Shown here piece by piece: positions 55,018-63,304 of a DNA stretch of 64,000 nt (its first letter is position 1; each line of letters opens with the position of its first letter). Below the pieces are notes generated by a model. That model worked only from the letters and a program-made list of their open reading frames with translations, had not been told where the DNA came from and made no database searches. The position numbers and the translations under genes are program-made. This DNA comes from Microbacterium terricola (GTDB lineage: Bacteria > Actinomycetota > Actinomycetes > Actinomycetales > Microbacteriaceae). The stretch covers positions 682,001-746,000 of the forward strand of contig NZ_AP027141.1 in assembly GCF_027943945.1 (NCBI RefSeq), in the 5' to 3' direction.

Positions 55018-56154
55018 ATGGCGCTGCGAGTCGGAGTCGTCGGTGGAGGCCAGCTGGCCCGCATGATGATCGCCCCTGCCGTGGAGCTCGGCGTCGAGCT
55101 GAGCGTGCTGGCGGAGGAGGCCGGGATGGCCGCATCCCTCGCCGCGACGGCGGTGGGAGACTACCGCGACGCCGAGGCCGTGCTGGCGTTCGCCCGCGCG
55201 GTCGACGTCGTGACGTTCGACCACGAGCACGTGCCGCAGCCGGTGCTGCGCGCGCTCGTCGATGCCGGCGTCGCCGTGCACCCCGGGCCGGACGCGCTCC
55301 AGTTCGCACAGGACAAGCTCGTCATGCGCGCGCGCCTCGCCGAGCTCGGGATGCCGCAGCCGGACTGGGCGGCGGTGTCGGACGCGGATCAGCTGCAGGC
55401 ATTCCTCGACGACCACGGCGGCCGCGCCGTCGTGAAGACACCGCGCGGCGGCTACGACGGCAAGGGCGTGCGCGTGGTCTCGGCCGCGACCGAGGCGGCG
55501 GACTGGTTCGCGGCGCTCGCCGAGGACGCCAACGGCGGAGCCCTCCTGGTCGAGGAGCTCGTCGACTTCACGCGGGAGCTGGCACAGCAGGTCGCCCGCC
55601 GCCCGAGCGGCGAGGTGCTGGCCTACCCCGTGGTCGAGACGGTGCAGCGCGACGGCGTCTGCGCCGAGGTGGTCGCTCCGGCCCCGCACGCCGGCGACCG
55701 GCTGGTCGCTGTCGCGGCGGACATCGGCGTGAGCATCGCGGAGGGGCTCGGCGTCACCGGGATGCTGGCGGTCGAGCTGTTCGAGACCACCGACGACCGG
55801 CTGCTCGTGAACGAGCTCGCGATGCGCCCGCACAACAGCGGGCACTGGTCGCAGGACGGTGCAGTGACCGGCCAGTTCGAGCAGCATCTGCGGGCCGTGC
55901 TGGATCTGCCGCTGGGCGACACCACCCCGCGCGCAGCCTGGTCCGTGATGGTCAACATCCTCGGCGGCCCGTCAGCGGACACCCTGGATGCGCGATTCGC
56001 CGCGGTGATGGCCGCCCATCCCGACGCCAAGGTCCACACCTACGGCAAGGCTCCGCGACCCGGCCGCAAGGTGGGGCACGTGAACGTCGTCGGCGACGAG
56101 CTCGACGACGTGATGTACCAGGCCAGGGCCGCAGCATCCCACTTCGCCGACTGA
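55018..56154 (+). CDS. purK: N5-carboxyaminoimidazole ribonucleotide synthase
   Basis: ATP-dependent carboxylation of AIR in purine synthesis, followed by PurE. 378 residues of the ATP-grasp family: VVGGGQLARMM at 8-18, VDVVTFDHEHV, KTPRGGYDGKGVRVV, VEELVDFTRELAQQVAR, LLVNELAMRPHNSGHW and GKAPRPGRKVGHV. GGAAGGAG precedes the ATG at 55018; the frame opens slightly earlier. purE follows after 87 bases with its own -10. Confidence 0.96.
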   Translation: MALRVGVVGGGQLARMMIAPAVELGVELSVLAEEAGMAASLAATAVGDYRDAEAVLAFARAVDVVTFDHEHVPQPVLRALVDAGVAVHPGPDALQFAQDKLVMRARLAELGMPQPDWAAVSDADQLQAFLDDHGGRAVVKTPRGGYDGKGVRVVSAATEAADWFAALAEDANGGALLVEELVDFTRELAQQVARRPSGEVLAYPVVETVQRDGVCAEVVAPAPHAGDRLVAVAADIGVSIAEGLGVTGMLAVELFETTDDRLLVNELAMRPHNSGHWSQDGAVTGQFEQHLRAVLDLPLGDTTPRAAWSVMVNILGGPSADTLDARFAAVMAAHPDAKVHTYGKAPRPGRKVGHVNVVGDELDDVMYQARAAASHFAD

Positions 56155-56229
56155 GCGCAGCGAGCCGCCCCGCCCGCGACGACCGCCCGCGGTGGCGTGC
56201 CGTTGCGGGCAACTTCCAGGCTGGCACCC

Positions 56230-56235
56230 TAGCCT
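56230..56235 (+). promoter_or_regulatory. Leaderless -10 of purE
   Basis: TAGCCT ends six bases before the GTG at 56242. Confidence 0.55.
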
Positions 56236-56241
56236 GGGTGG

Positions 56242-56757
56242 GTGACTCGGCCGCTGCATTCCTCTGACGCGCCGCTGGTCGGCGTCGTGATGGGCTCGGA
56301 CTCCGACTGGCGCGTGATGAGCGATGCCTCGCAGGCGCTCAGCGACCTCGGCATCGCCCACGAGGTCGAGGTCGTCTCAGCCCACCGGACCCCCGACAAG
56401 CTCATGCAGTACGGGCGGTCGGCGCGGACCCGCGGCCTGCGCGCGATCATCGCCGGCGCCGGCGGCGCCGCGCACCTGCCTGGCATGCTCGCCTCGGTCA
56501 CCGCGGTGCCGGTCATCGGCGTGCCCGTGCAGCTCGCGACCCTCGACGGACTGGACTCGCTGCTGAGCATCGTGCAGATGCCCGCGGGCATCCCGGTGGC
56601 GACGGTCTCGATCAACGGCGCGAAGAACGCCGGCCTGCTGGCCGCCCGGATCCTCGGCACCTCCGACGACGCCATCGCCGACGCGATCGAGCAGTACGCC
56701 GCCGACCTGGAGGCCCAGGTCGAGGAGAAGAACCGCCGGCTCAAGGAATCGCTGTGA
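56242..56757 (+). CDS. purE: N5-CAIR mutase (PurE)
   Basis: 171 residues. Rearranges N5-CAIR to CAIR. Class I signature: [48 protein letters not shown] and the conserved [10 protein letters not shown]. The GTG start has an ideal leaderless -10. Its stop overlaps the GTG of the LCP gene (GTGA), coupling nucleotide synthesis to a cell-wall gene. Confidence 0.96.
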   Translation: MTRPLHSSDAPLVGVVMGSDSDWRVMSDASQALSDLGIAHEVEVVSAHRTPDKLMQYGRSARTRGLRAIIAGAGGAAHLPGMLASVTAVPVIGVPVQLATLDGLDSLLSIVQMPAGIPVATVSINGAKNAGLLAARILGTSDDAIADAIEQYAADLEAQVEEKNRRLKESL

Positions 56758-58208
56758 CGGTCGCCGCGCCTCCGCGAGCGACGCAGGCGCGCGCCCCGAG
56801 ACCGACGCTCATCGAGCAGCGCCCGATGCGCAACCCGGACCTGTCGTCGCGTGAGGTGATGACCCGGCGCGGCTGGTGGCTCGTCGCCCTGAACTTCCTG
56901 ATCCCCGGCAGCGCACAGGCCGTCGCGGGCGGCCGCCGCCTCGCGAGGATCGGCCTCGGCGCCACTCTGGTGATGTGGGCGCTGGTCGTGCTGGCCGCCG
57001 TCGGCGCGCTGCTCTCGCGCCAGCTGCTGGTCACCCTCGCCACCAACTGGTTCGTGCTGCTGATCGCGCAGGGCCTGCTGCTCGCCTACGCGGTCCTCTG
57101 GGTCGTGCTCACGATCGACACCCTGCGGCTGGTTCGCCTCGTCCGCACGGGCGGCCTCGCGCGGTTCGGTATCGCCCTCGTCGCGGTCGTGCTGATGGTG
57201 TTCTCCAGCGGGGGCGCCGCCTACGCGGCCGGCGTCGCCGGCAGTGCGCGCGACACCATCGCGACGATCTTCGGCCAGAGCGGCCCGAGCGTGCCGCCGT
57301 CCGACGGGTACTACAACATCCTCCTGCTCGGCGCGGACAGCGCGAAGGGCCGCGACCACATGCTCTTCGACAGCATCTCGGTCGTCTCGGTCAACGCGGA
57401 GACGGGCGCGACGACCATCACCGGCATCCCGCGCGACACGCGCAACGTGCCGTTCTCCGCCGGCCCGATGCAGGACATGTACCCCGATGGGCACGCGGGT
57501 CATTCGGACGCCTTCTGCGGCTGGGACAACAAGATCAACCAGCTCAACACCGAGGTCGGGCAGTGCCTCGACGGCGACGCCATGTACCCCGACGCGGCCG
57601 ACAACGGATCGACCCCCGGCATCGAGGCGACCAAGGATGCCGCAGAGGGCGTCCTCGGCATCGAGATCCCCTATTACGTCTTCATCGACATGGACGGCTT
57701 CGCGGCGCTCATCGACGCGCTCGGCGGCGTCGACATGAAGGTCAGCGAGCGGCTCCCCACCGGCGCGATCCACCAGAACAGCGACGGCAGCCTGTCCGGC
57801 GTGACCGGCTGGATCGAGAAGGGCACGCAGCACATGGACGGCGACACCGCCCAGTGGTACGCCCGATCCCGGTACACGACCAGCGACTGGGACCGCATGA
57901 AGCGTCAGCGGCAGCTGCAGGTGGCGATCCTCGATCAGTTCACGCCGGCGAACGTGCTGACCCGATTCCAGAGCGTCGCCGCCGCGGGCGCGGAGATCGT
58001 CAACACCGACATCCCGCAGTCGCTCCTCCCGTACCTCTCGGACCTCGCGATCAAGGCGAAGGAGCAGAAGGTCACCACGATCGAGCTGACCCTCGAGAGT
58101 GTGGGCGGCATCGGCGTCGACCCGGACAACCCCGACTTCGCGTTCATCCAGCAGTACCTCAACGAGACGCTGCATCCGCCGACCGCGAGCCCGTCGCCGG
58201 AAGGCTGA
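56754..58208 (+). CDS. LCP (LytR-CpsA-Psr) family glycopolymer ligase
   Basis: 484 residues. Probably attaches wall glycopolymers (teichoic acid-like or arabinogalactan-like) from lipid carrier to peptidoglycan. The N-terminal part has four membrane helices (about 40-165). The extracytoplasmic LCP core follows: [21 protein letters not shown] with the conserved Asp/Arg, [32 protein letters not shown], and [20 protein letters not shown] with the pyrophosphate-binding arginines. The extra N-terminal helices are more than the single anchor of classic LCP proteins. It is followed two bases later by a glycosyltransferase, and the export genes are downstream. Confidence 0.92.
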   Translation: MTVAAPPRATQARAPRPTLIEQRPMRNPDLSSREVMTRRGWWLVALNFLIPGSAQAVAGGRRLARIGLGATLVMWALVVLAAVGALLSRQLLVTLATNWFVLLIAQGLLLAYAVLWVVLTIDTLRLVRLVRTGGLARFGIALVAVVLMVFSSGGAAYAAGVAGSARDTIATIFGQSGPSVPPSDGYYNILLLGADSAKGRDHMLFDSISVVSVNAETGATTITGIPRDTRNVPFSAGPMQDMYPDGHAGHSDAFCGWDNKINQLNTEVGQCLDGDAMYPDAADNGSTPGIEATKDAAEGVLGIEIPYYVFIDMDGFAALIDALGGVDMKVSERLPTGAIHQNSDGSLSGVTGWIEKGTQHMDGDTAQWYARSRYTTSDWDRMKRQRQLQVAILDQFTPANVLTRFQSVAAAGAEIVNTDIPQSLLPYLSDLAIKAKEQKVTTIELTLESVGGIGVDPDNPDFAFIQQYLNETLHPPTASPSPEG

Positions 58209-58209
58209 G

Positions 58210-59346
58210 ATGACCGCCACGCTGCGGGTGATGCTCGACCAGCTCACCGCTCCCACTGACGCCGACCTGGCCACCGCGTCGCGGCAGCTCGCGCTGGCGC
58301 TCATCGAGAGCGCCCCGCAGGGGTGCGAGGTCGAGGGCATCATCCCGAGCGCCGCCGAGGAGGCGTTCGCCGCCGCATCCCTCCCCGGCCTCGCGTCGGT
58401 GCATCGCACGGCGCTGGCCAGGCGCGAGATGGCCGCAGCGCTGCAGCTGGGCACCGCGGCGGGGATCGGCGACGGGATGATCCACTCCGCGACCCTCCTC
58501 GCCCCGCTCGTCAAGCACGACAGGCTGCACGACAACGACCAGACCGTCGTGACGCTGTGGGATCTGCGGCCGTGGGAGACGCCGGAGGAGCTGCCGCGGA
58601 CGAGCGTCGCCTGGCACAGGGCCATGCTCAAGCGGGCGGTCAGGCACGCGGACGCCGTCGTCGTGCCGACGCACACCATCGCCGAGCGCCTGGCCGAGAT
58701 CGCCCCGCTCCGCGAGCGCATCCGCGTCGTCACCGGCGCCGCGCCCGCAGACCTGCACGTGCCGACGGATGAGGTCGGACGCCGACGCGACCTCGGTCTT
58801 CCCGACGGCTTCGTCCTGCTCGCCGGCGGCACGGCGGAGTCGGACGCCCTGGCGACCGGACTCGGGGCGGTCGCCGCATCCGCCCTCGACATCCCGGTGG
58901 TCGTGATCGACGCGGGGGAGGGTGACGAGCCCGCGATCGCCGACCTGGCCGCCGCGTCGGGGCTGCCGGAGCGCCGCCTGCACGTGCGCGGGTCGCTCGA
59001 GGTCGCGAACCGCGCCGCCGTGTTCGCCGGGGCCGTCGCGTTCGTGGCGCCGTCGCGCCGCTCGTCGTTCCCCTGGCGGGTGCTCGACGCCCTGACGCTC
59101 GGGGTGCCTCTCATCGCGGCGGATTCGCCCGTGCACCGCGAGATCGTCGTGGACGGCGGGATGCTGGCGGGCGGCGACGATGCGAGCCCCGACGGCGATC
59201 GCGATCGGCTGGCCTTCGCGCTCATGCAGGCGCTCGAATCGACCACCGCCGTCGAGCGACTGGGGGTCCTCGCGGCCGACCGGGGCAGGGTGTTCTCGTG
59301 GCGCGAGGCGGCCGAGCGGGTCTGGCAGCTGCACGCGGATCTCTGA
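58210..59346 (+). CDS. Glycosyltransferase (GT4-like)
   Basis: 378 residues. A GT-B enzyme without membrane segments. The N-terminal half has VTLWDLRPWETPEELP and ADAVVVPTHTIAERLAEIA. The C-terminal half has FVLLAGGTAESDALATGLG, RLHVRGSLEVANRAAVFAGA, FVAPSRRSSFPWRVLDALTLGVPLIAADSPVHREIV, the nucleotide-sugar pocket with the EX7E region altered. It starts one base after the LCP stop. Donor and acceptor are unknown; mannosyl transfer from GDP-mannose made by ManC is possible. Confidence 0.8.
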   Translation: MTATLRVMLDQLTAPTDADLATASRQLALALIESAPQGCEVEGIIPSAAEEAFAAASLPGLASVHRTALARREMAAALQLGTAAGIGDGMIHSATLLAPLVKHDRLHDNDQTVVTLWDLRPWETPEELPRTSVAWHRAMLKRAVRHADAVVVPTHTIAERLAEIAPLRERIRVVTGAAPADLHVPTDEVGRRRDLGLPDGFVLLAGGTAESDALATGLGAVAASALDIPVVVIDAGEGDEPAIADLAAASGLPERRLHVRGSLEVANRAAVFAGAVAFVAPSRRSSFPWRVLDALTLGVPLIAADSPVHREIVVDGGMLAGGDDASPDGDRDRLAFALMQALESTTAVERLGVLAADRGRVFSWREAAERVWQLHADL

Positions 59347-59390
59347 CACTCTGAGAACGACCGAAGTTCACCCAGAGCTCGGCGTGTCTG

Positions 59391-59411
59391 ACCGGAATCA
59401 AGATTCCCGGT
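59391..59411 (+). promoter_or_regulatory. Imperfect palindrome upstream of the SH3 protein gene
   Basis: ACCGGAATC-AA-GATTCCCGGT, two half-sites related by symmetry with one extra G, ending seven bases before the ATG at 59419. It could be a regulator site for the secreted protein gene. Confidence 0.35.
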
Positions 59412-59418
59412 GGTAATC

Positions 59419-61578
59419 ATGCGTCACTTCCGCCACACTGTTCACATGCGTCCCCCGGCAGCAGCTCCCGTCCGCGCGCGCTCCTGGCTGTCCGTCGTCC
59501 TGGTCGCCGTCCTCGCGGTCGCCGGGATCGCGCTGATCGCGCCGGGTGATCGGGCCGAGGCCGCGGCGCTGCCGTCATCGATCCTCGAGGGCGGCTACAT
59601 CATCAGTGACGCCGAGTTCTTCGACGGCGATGCGATGACGGCGGCGCAGATCCAGAGCTTCCTCAACTCCAAGGTCGGGTCGTGCAAGAGCGGCTACACC
59701 TGCCTGAAGAGCTTCAAGGGGACGATGGGCAAGAAGGCCGCGGACTCGTACTGCAAGGCCGTGGCCGCGAAGAGCAGCGCCACCGCTGCCCAGATCATCG
59801 CCGCCGTCGGCGTCGCCTGCAGCATCAACCCGAAGGTCATCCTGGTGATGCTCCAGAAGGAGCAGGGCCTCGTCACCTCCACCGCCCCGTCATCGTGGGC
59901 GTACCGGGCGGCGATGGGGCAGTCCTGCCCTGACACCGCGCCGTGCTCGGCGGCCGCAGCCGGCTTCATCAACCAGGTGTATCTCGGCGCGCGGCAGATG
60001 CAGGTGTACACGAAGAACCCGACGTCGTTCAACTACCGGGCGGGTCAGGTCAACACCATCCGCTGGAGCCCGACCGCGTCGTGCGGCACCTCGAAGGTGT
60101 ACATCCAGAACCAGGCGACCGCCAACCTGTACATCTACACGCCGTACCGGCCGAACGTCGCGGCGCTGGCCGCCGGCTACGCCACGGGCGACAGCTGCTC
60201 GGCATACGGCAACCGCAACTTCTACAACTACTACGAGGCCTGGTTCGCGCCGTCCGCCTCGGCATCCACCGGCGCCCCCGCCCAGGTGCCCGCGTGCCAG
60301 CAGCCGCCCGCTGCCGACATCGCGTCCTCCAGCGGCACAGCCACGGTCACGTCGGCCACGCTCAACGCGCGCAAGGCGCCGACGATGGTGTGCTCGAGTG
60401 GCATGACGAGCCTCAAGAAGGGCGCGCAGGTCACGGTCACCGGGAAGTACGGGGCCTGGACGAAGGCGAAGACGGCCGCCGGTGCCACCGTGTGGCTGAC
60501 CACGAGCTACCTGAAGACGTCGGGGACGACCGGCACGCCGGCAGGCTCCTCGAGTCCCTGCACCGCGCCGGCGAAGGCCAGCATCACCGCCGCGACGGGC
60601 ACCGTGCAGGTCACCACCTCGACCCTCAATGTGCGCACAGCGCCCTCGACGTCGTGCGAGACCGGCAAGATCCAGCTCAAGCAGGGGGAGACGGCGACCC
60701 GCACGGGCACGTACGGCGTCTGGTGGCAGATCAGCGTCTCCGACAAGACCTACTGGGGTCACAGCGACTACCTCGCCGTGGTGAAGACGCCGACGCCCAC
60801 GCCGACGCCGACGCCGACAGCCACCTCGACGCCGAAGCCGACCACGTCGGCGACGCCGAAGCCCACGGCGACGCCGAAGCCGACGGCGACGCCGAAGCCG
60901 ACCGCGACGCCGACGGCGACGCCGAAGCCGACCGCGTCCCCCACGCCTACGCCCACCGCGACCGCGAACCCGTGCGCCGTCCCCGCGTCGGGGATCAAGA
61001 GCGCAAGCGGAACGTTCGTGGTGAGGTCCGGCACGGTCACCGCTCGCAAGGCTCCGTCGGCCTCCTGCTCGACGGGGACCCTGAAGGCGACCACCACCAC
61101 CGTGATGACGCGCACCGGCATCTACAAGGACTTCACGCGGCTGAAGATCGGTTCGTCGACGCGCTGGGTCAAGACGACCGAGATCACGGCGGCGACCGTG
61201 CGCTACACGACGGCAAAGGTGAACTTCCGGGCGAAGGCGACGACATCGTCGACCTCCTACAAGATGCTCGCGAAGGGCACCAGGACGGTGCAGATCGGCA
61301 CGAGCGGCGTGTGGCGCAAGGTCATCATCGGCTCGCAGGTCGGCTGGGTGCATTCCGCTTACCTGTCCAGGACCAAGCCGTCGACCTCGAGCACCGCAGC
61401 GAAGACGATGACCACGACCGCCACGGTCAACATGCGCGCCGGCGCCTCGACCTCGACGAAGGTCGTCGTGCTCTTGAACAAGGGCGCGAAGGTGACTGTC
61501 ACCGGTACGAGCGGGGTGTGGCGCAAGGTCACGACCGGCACACGCACCGGGTGGGTGCACTCCGCCTACCTGAAGTGA
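59419..61578 (+). CDS. Secreted protein: lysozyme-like domain plus five SH3b repeats
   Basis: 719 residues from the ATG at 59419; an ATG at 59446 is an alternative. Signal peptide about 22-49 (WLSVVLVAVLAVAGIALIA). The N-terminal domain (about 50-280) is of a kind often labelled hemagglutinin in this group. NPKVILVMLQKEQGLVTS with Glu148 looks like a lytic-transglycosylase/glucosaminidase active site, and several Cys pairs suggest disulfides. Then come two SH3b repeats (ATLNARKAP, STLNVRTAP), a Thr-Pro-Lys linker, and three more (TVTARKAP, KVNFRAKAT, TVNMRAGAS), the last two ending WVHSAYL. It is likely a wall-bound hydrolase or cell-surface binding protein, placed between the LCP/GT genes and the polysaccharide exporter. 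Confidence 0.82.
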   Translation: MRHFRHTVHMRPPAAAPVRARSWLSVVLVAVLAVAGIALIAPGDRAEAAALPSSILEGGYIISDAEFFDGDAMTAAQIQSFLNSKVGSCKSGYTCLKSFKGTMGKKAADSYCKAVAAKSSATAAQIIAAVGVACSINPKVILVMLQKEQGLVTSTAPSSWAYRAAMGQSCPDTAPCSAAAAGFINQVYLGARQMQVYTKNPTSFNYRAGQVNTIRWSPTASCGTSKVYIQNQATANLYIYTPYRPNVAALAAGYATGDSCSAYGNRNFYNYYEAWFAPSASASTGAPAQVPACQQPPAADIASSSGTATVTSATLNARKAPTMVCSSGMTSLKKGAQVTVTGKYGAWTKAKTAAGATVWLTTSYLKTSGTTGTPAGSSSPCTAPAKASITAATGTVQVTTSTLNVRTAPSTSCETGKIQLKQGETATRTGTYGVWWQISVSDKTYWGHSDYLAVVKTPTPTPTPTPTATSTPKPTTSATPKPTATPKPTATPKPTATPTATPKPTASPTPTPTATANPCAVPASGIKSASGTFVVRSGTVTARKAPSASCSTGTLKATTTTVMTRTGIYKDFTRLKIGSSTRWVKTTEITAATVRYTTAKVNFRAKATTSSTSYKMLAKGTRTVQIGTSGVWRKVIIGSQVGWVHSAYLSRTKPSTSSTAAKTMTTTATVNMRAGASTSTKVVVLLNKGAKVTVTGTSGVWRKVTTGTRTGWVHSAYLK
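60787..60966 (+). repeat. Thr-Pro-Lys-coding tandem repeat in the SH3 protein
   Basis: About 180 bases built from degenerate ACGCCGAAGCCGACGGCG units encode a (TPTPTATPKPT)-type linker between SH3 repeats 2 and 3. The low-complexity periodicity explains several shadow frames here. It is a likely site of length variation between strains. Confidence 0.85.
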
Positions 61579-61585
61579 CGGGCGG

Positions 61586-61603
61586 CGCTCACCGTGGTGA
61601 GCG
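61586..61603. terminator. 8-bp hairpin after the SH3 protein gene
   Basis: CGCTCACC-GT-GGTGAGCG is a perfect palindrome starting seven bases after the stop. No T-run. The rest of the gap to the Wzm gene holds TAGGAT near 61625, a possible -10. Confidence 0.45.
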
Positions 61604-61681
61604 GGCTCTCAGCATCCCGTCCATTAGGATGGCTCGTGGCCTGTCACGGGTAGGGAATCCGGCGGCCGCAAGGACTTCTCT

Positions 61682-62557
61682 GTGACTACTCTCGACACGA
61701 GCGCGTTCGAAACCCCGGGGCGCGGACGCGGGCTGCTGGACGTCTTCAGGTATCGCTACCTGCTGCGCCTGCTGATCGGAAAGACCACGTCGCTGCGGTA
61801 CCGCAACTCCGCGCTGGGCTGGTTCTGGTCGTACGTGCGCCCGACCGTGCAGTTCCTCGTCTACTACCTCATCGTCGGCCAGGTGATGGGGATGCACAGG
61901 AACGTCGAGTCGTTCCCGCTCTACCTGTTCAGCGGCATCGTGGTCGTGAACCTCTTCAATGAGGCGTTCGGGGCGGCCACGGGTTCGATCGTGAGCAACA
62001 AGGCGCTCGTGCGCAAGATCTATCTGCCGCGCGAGCTGTTCCCGATCGCCGCGATCGTCGGGGCGTTCATCCACTTCCTGCCGCAGCTGGCCATCCTGCT
62101 GGTCGTCTCGACGCTGGTCTTCGGCTACATCCCGTCGATCGCGTCGATCGGACTCGTGATCGGCGCGCTGGCGCTCGTCCTCGGCTTCATCATGGGGATC
62201 GGGCTGTTCTTCTCCGCCATCAACGTGCGGTACCGGGACGCCTCGAACGTCGTCGAGATCATCCGCACGATCGCGACCTGGTCGTCGCCGATCCTCTACA
62301 CGTGGATCATGGTCTACGACATCACCGAGAACGTGCGGTGGCTCTTCAACCTCTACATGGCCAACCCGATCACCGTCGCGGTGGAGATGTTCCACCACGC
62401 GTTCTGGGAGCCGGCGGTGTCTGCGACCGATCGCCATGGCTGGCCGCCCGACATGGTCTGGCACGTCGCCTCGGCGGTGGGGATCGCGGTGTTCGCGCTC
62501 ATCGTCGGCCAGTACGTCTTCCGTCGCTCCGAGCGCACGTTCGCACAGGACCTGTGA
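61682..62557 (+). CDS. Polysaccharide/teichoic-acid ABC export permease (Wzm/TagG type)
   Basis: 291 residues and six membrane spans of the ABC-2 type. The N-terminal amphipathic part SLRYRNSALGWFWSYVRPTVQFLVYYLIV is the hallmark of Wzm/TagG exporters. Later segments include LVRKIYLPRELFPIAAI and FFSAINVRYRDASNVVEI. GTG start. Its stop overlaps the ATPase ATG (TGATG). With Wzt it flips a lipid-linked glycopolymer across the membrane. Confidence 0.92.
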   Translation: MTTLDTSAFETPGRGRGLLDVFRYRYLLRLLIGKTTSLRYRNSALGWFWSYVRPTVQFLVYYLIVGQVMGMHRNVESFPLYLFSGIVVVNLFNEAFGAATGSIVSNKALVRKIYLPRELFPIAAIVGAFIHFLPQLAILLVVSTLVFGYIPSIASIGLVIGALALVLGFIMGIGLFFSAINVRYRDASNVVEIIRTIATWSSPILYTWIMVYDITENVRWLFNLYMANPITVAVEMFHHAFWEPAVSATDRHGWPPDMVWHVASAVGIAVFALIVGQYVFRRSERTFAQDL

Positions 62558-63303
62558 TGCCCAAGACCAGCACCGAACCGCAGCCGCGCATCGTCGTCGA
62601 CCACGTCTCCAAGTGGTTCAACAAGCGCAGCAGCCGCTCCTTCAAAGACGCGTTCATCAACTGGATCCGCCGCCGGCCGGTGCGCTCGCAGCAGTTCCAG
62701 GCCCTCAACGACGTGTCGTTCTCGATCGGCGAGGGTGAGTCGGTCGCCGTCATGGGCCTCAACGGGTCGGGGAAGTCGACGACGCTCAAGCTCGTCTCAG
62801 GTGTCCTCGAACCGGATGAGGGACGCATCCTCACGCGCGGTCGCGTCGCCGGTCTCATCGAGGTCGGCGCCGGCTTCCACCCGGACCTGACCGGTCGCGA
62901 GAACGTCTTCCTCAATGCCGCCATCCTCGGGATGACCGAGAAGGAGACGAAGGCGCGCTTCGACGAGATCGTGGCCTTCAGCGAGATCGGCGACTTCATC
63001 GACCAGGAGGTCAAGCACTACTCCTCCGGCATGTTCATGCGCCTCGCATTCAGCGTCGCCATCCATGTCGAGCTCGATGTGCTGCTCGTCGATGAGGTGC
63101 TCGCGGTGGGAGACGCCCCGTTCCGCGCGAAGTGCAACGCGAAGCTCAAGGAGCTGGCGCAGCGGGGAGTGACGATGATGGTCGTCAGCCACAGCAAGAG
63201 TCAGGTCAAGCAGCTGTGCAGCCGCGGCATCGTCATCCGCAAGGGCCAGGTCGTCTTCGACGGTCCGGTCGCCGAAGCGGTGGACGTGCTCGAGGGCAAG
63301 TAG
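62557..63303 (+). CDS. Polysaccharide/teichoic-acid ABC export ATPase (Wzt/TagH type)
   Basis: 248 residues. Walker A GLNGSGKSTTLKL near 67, signature YSSGMFMRLAFSVAI near 153 (variant of LSGGQ as usual for Wzt/TagH), Walker B VDVLLVDEVLAVGD-type near 173, and H-loop VVSHSKSQV. The family segment GAGFHPDLTGRENVFLNAAILGM is present. No C-terminal carbohydrate-binding domain is fused, so export is probably not gated by chain-end recognition. Partner of the preceding permease. Confidence 0.93.
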   Translation: MPKTSTEPQPRIVVDHVSKWFNKRSSRSFKDAFINWIRRRPVRSQQFQALNDVSFSIGEGESVAVMGLNGSGKSTTLKLVSGVLEPDEGRILTRGRVAGLIEVGAGFHPDLTGRENVFLNAAILGMTEKETKARFDEIVAFSEIGDFIDQEVKHYSSGMFMRLAFSVAIHVELDVLLVDEVLAVGDAPFRAKCNAKLKELAQRGVTMMVVSHSKSQVKQLCSRGIVIRKGQVVFDGPVAEAVDVLEGK

Positions 63304-63304
63304 G

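Noticed and set aside
60787..60966. Short tandem repeats resembling a CRISPR or minisatellite array
   Set aside because: The repeats are in frame within the SH3 protein gene and encode a Thr-Pro-Lys linker; there are no regular unique spacers.
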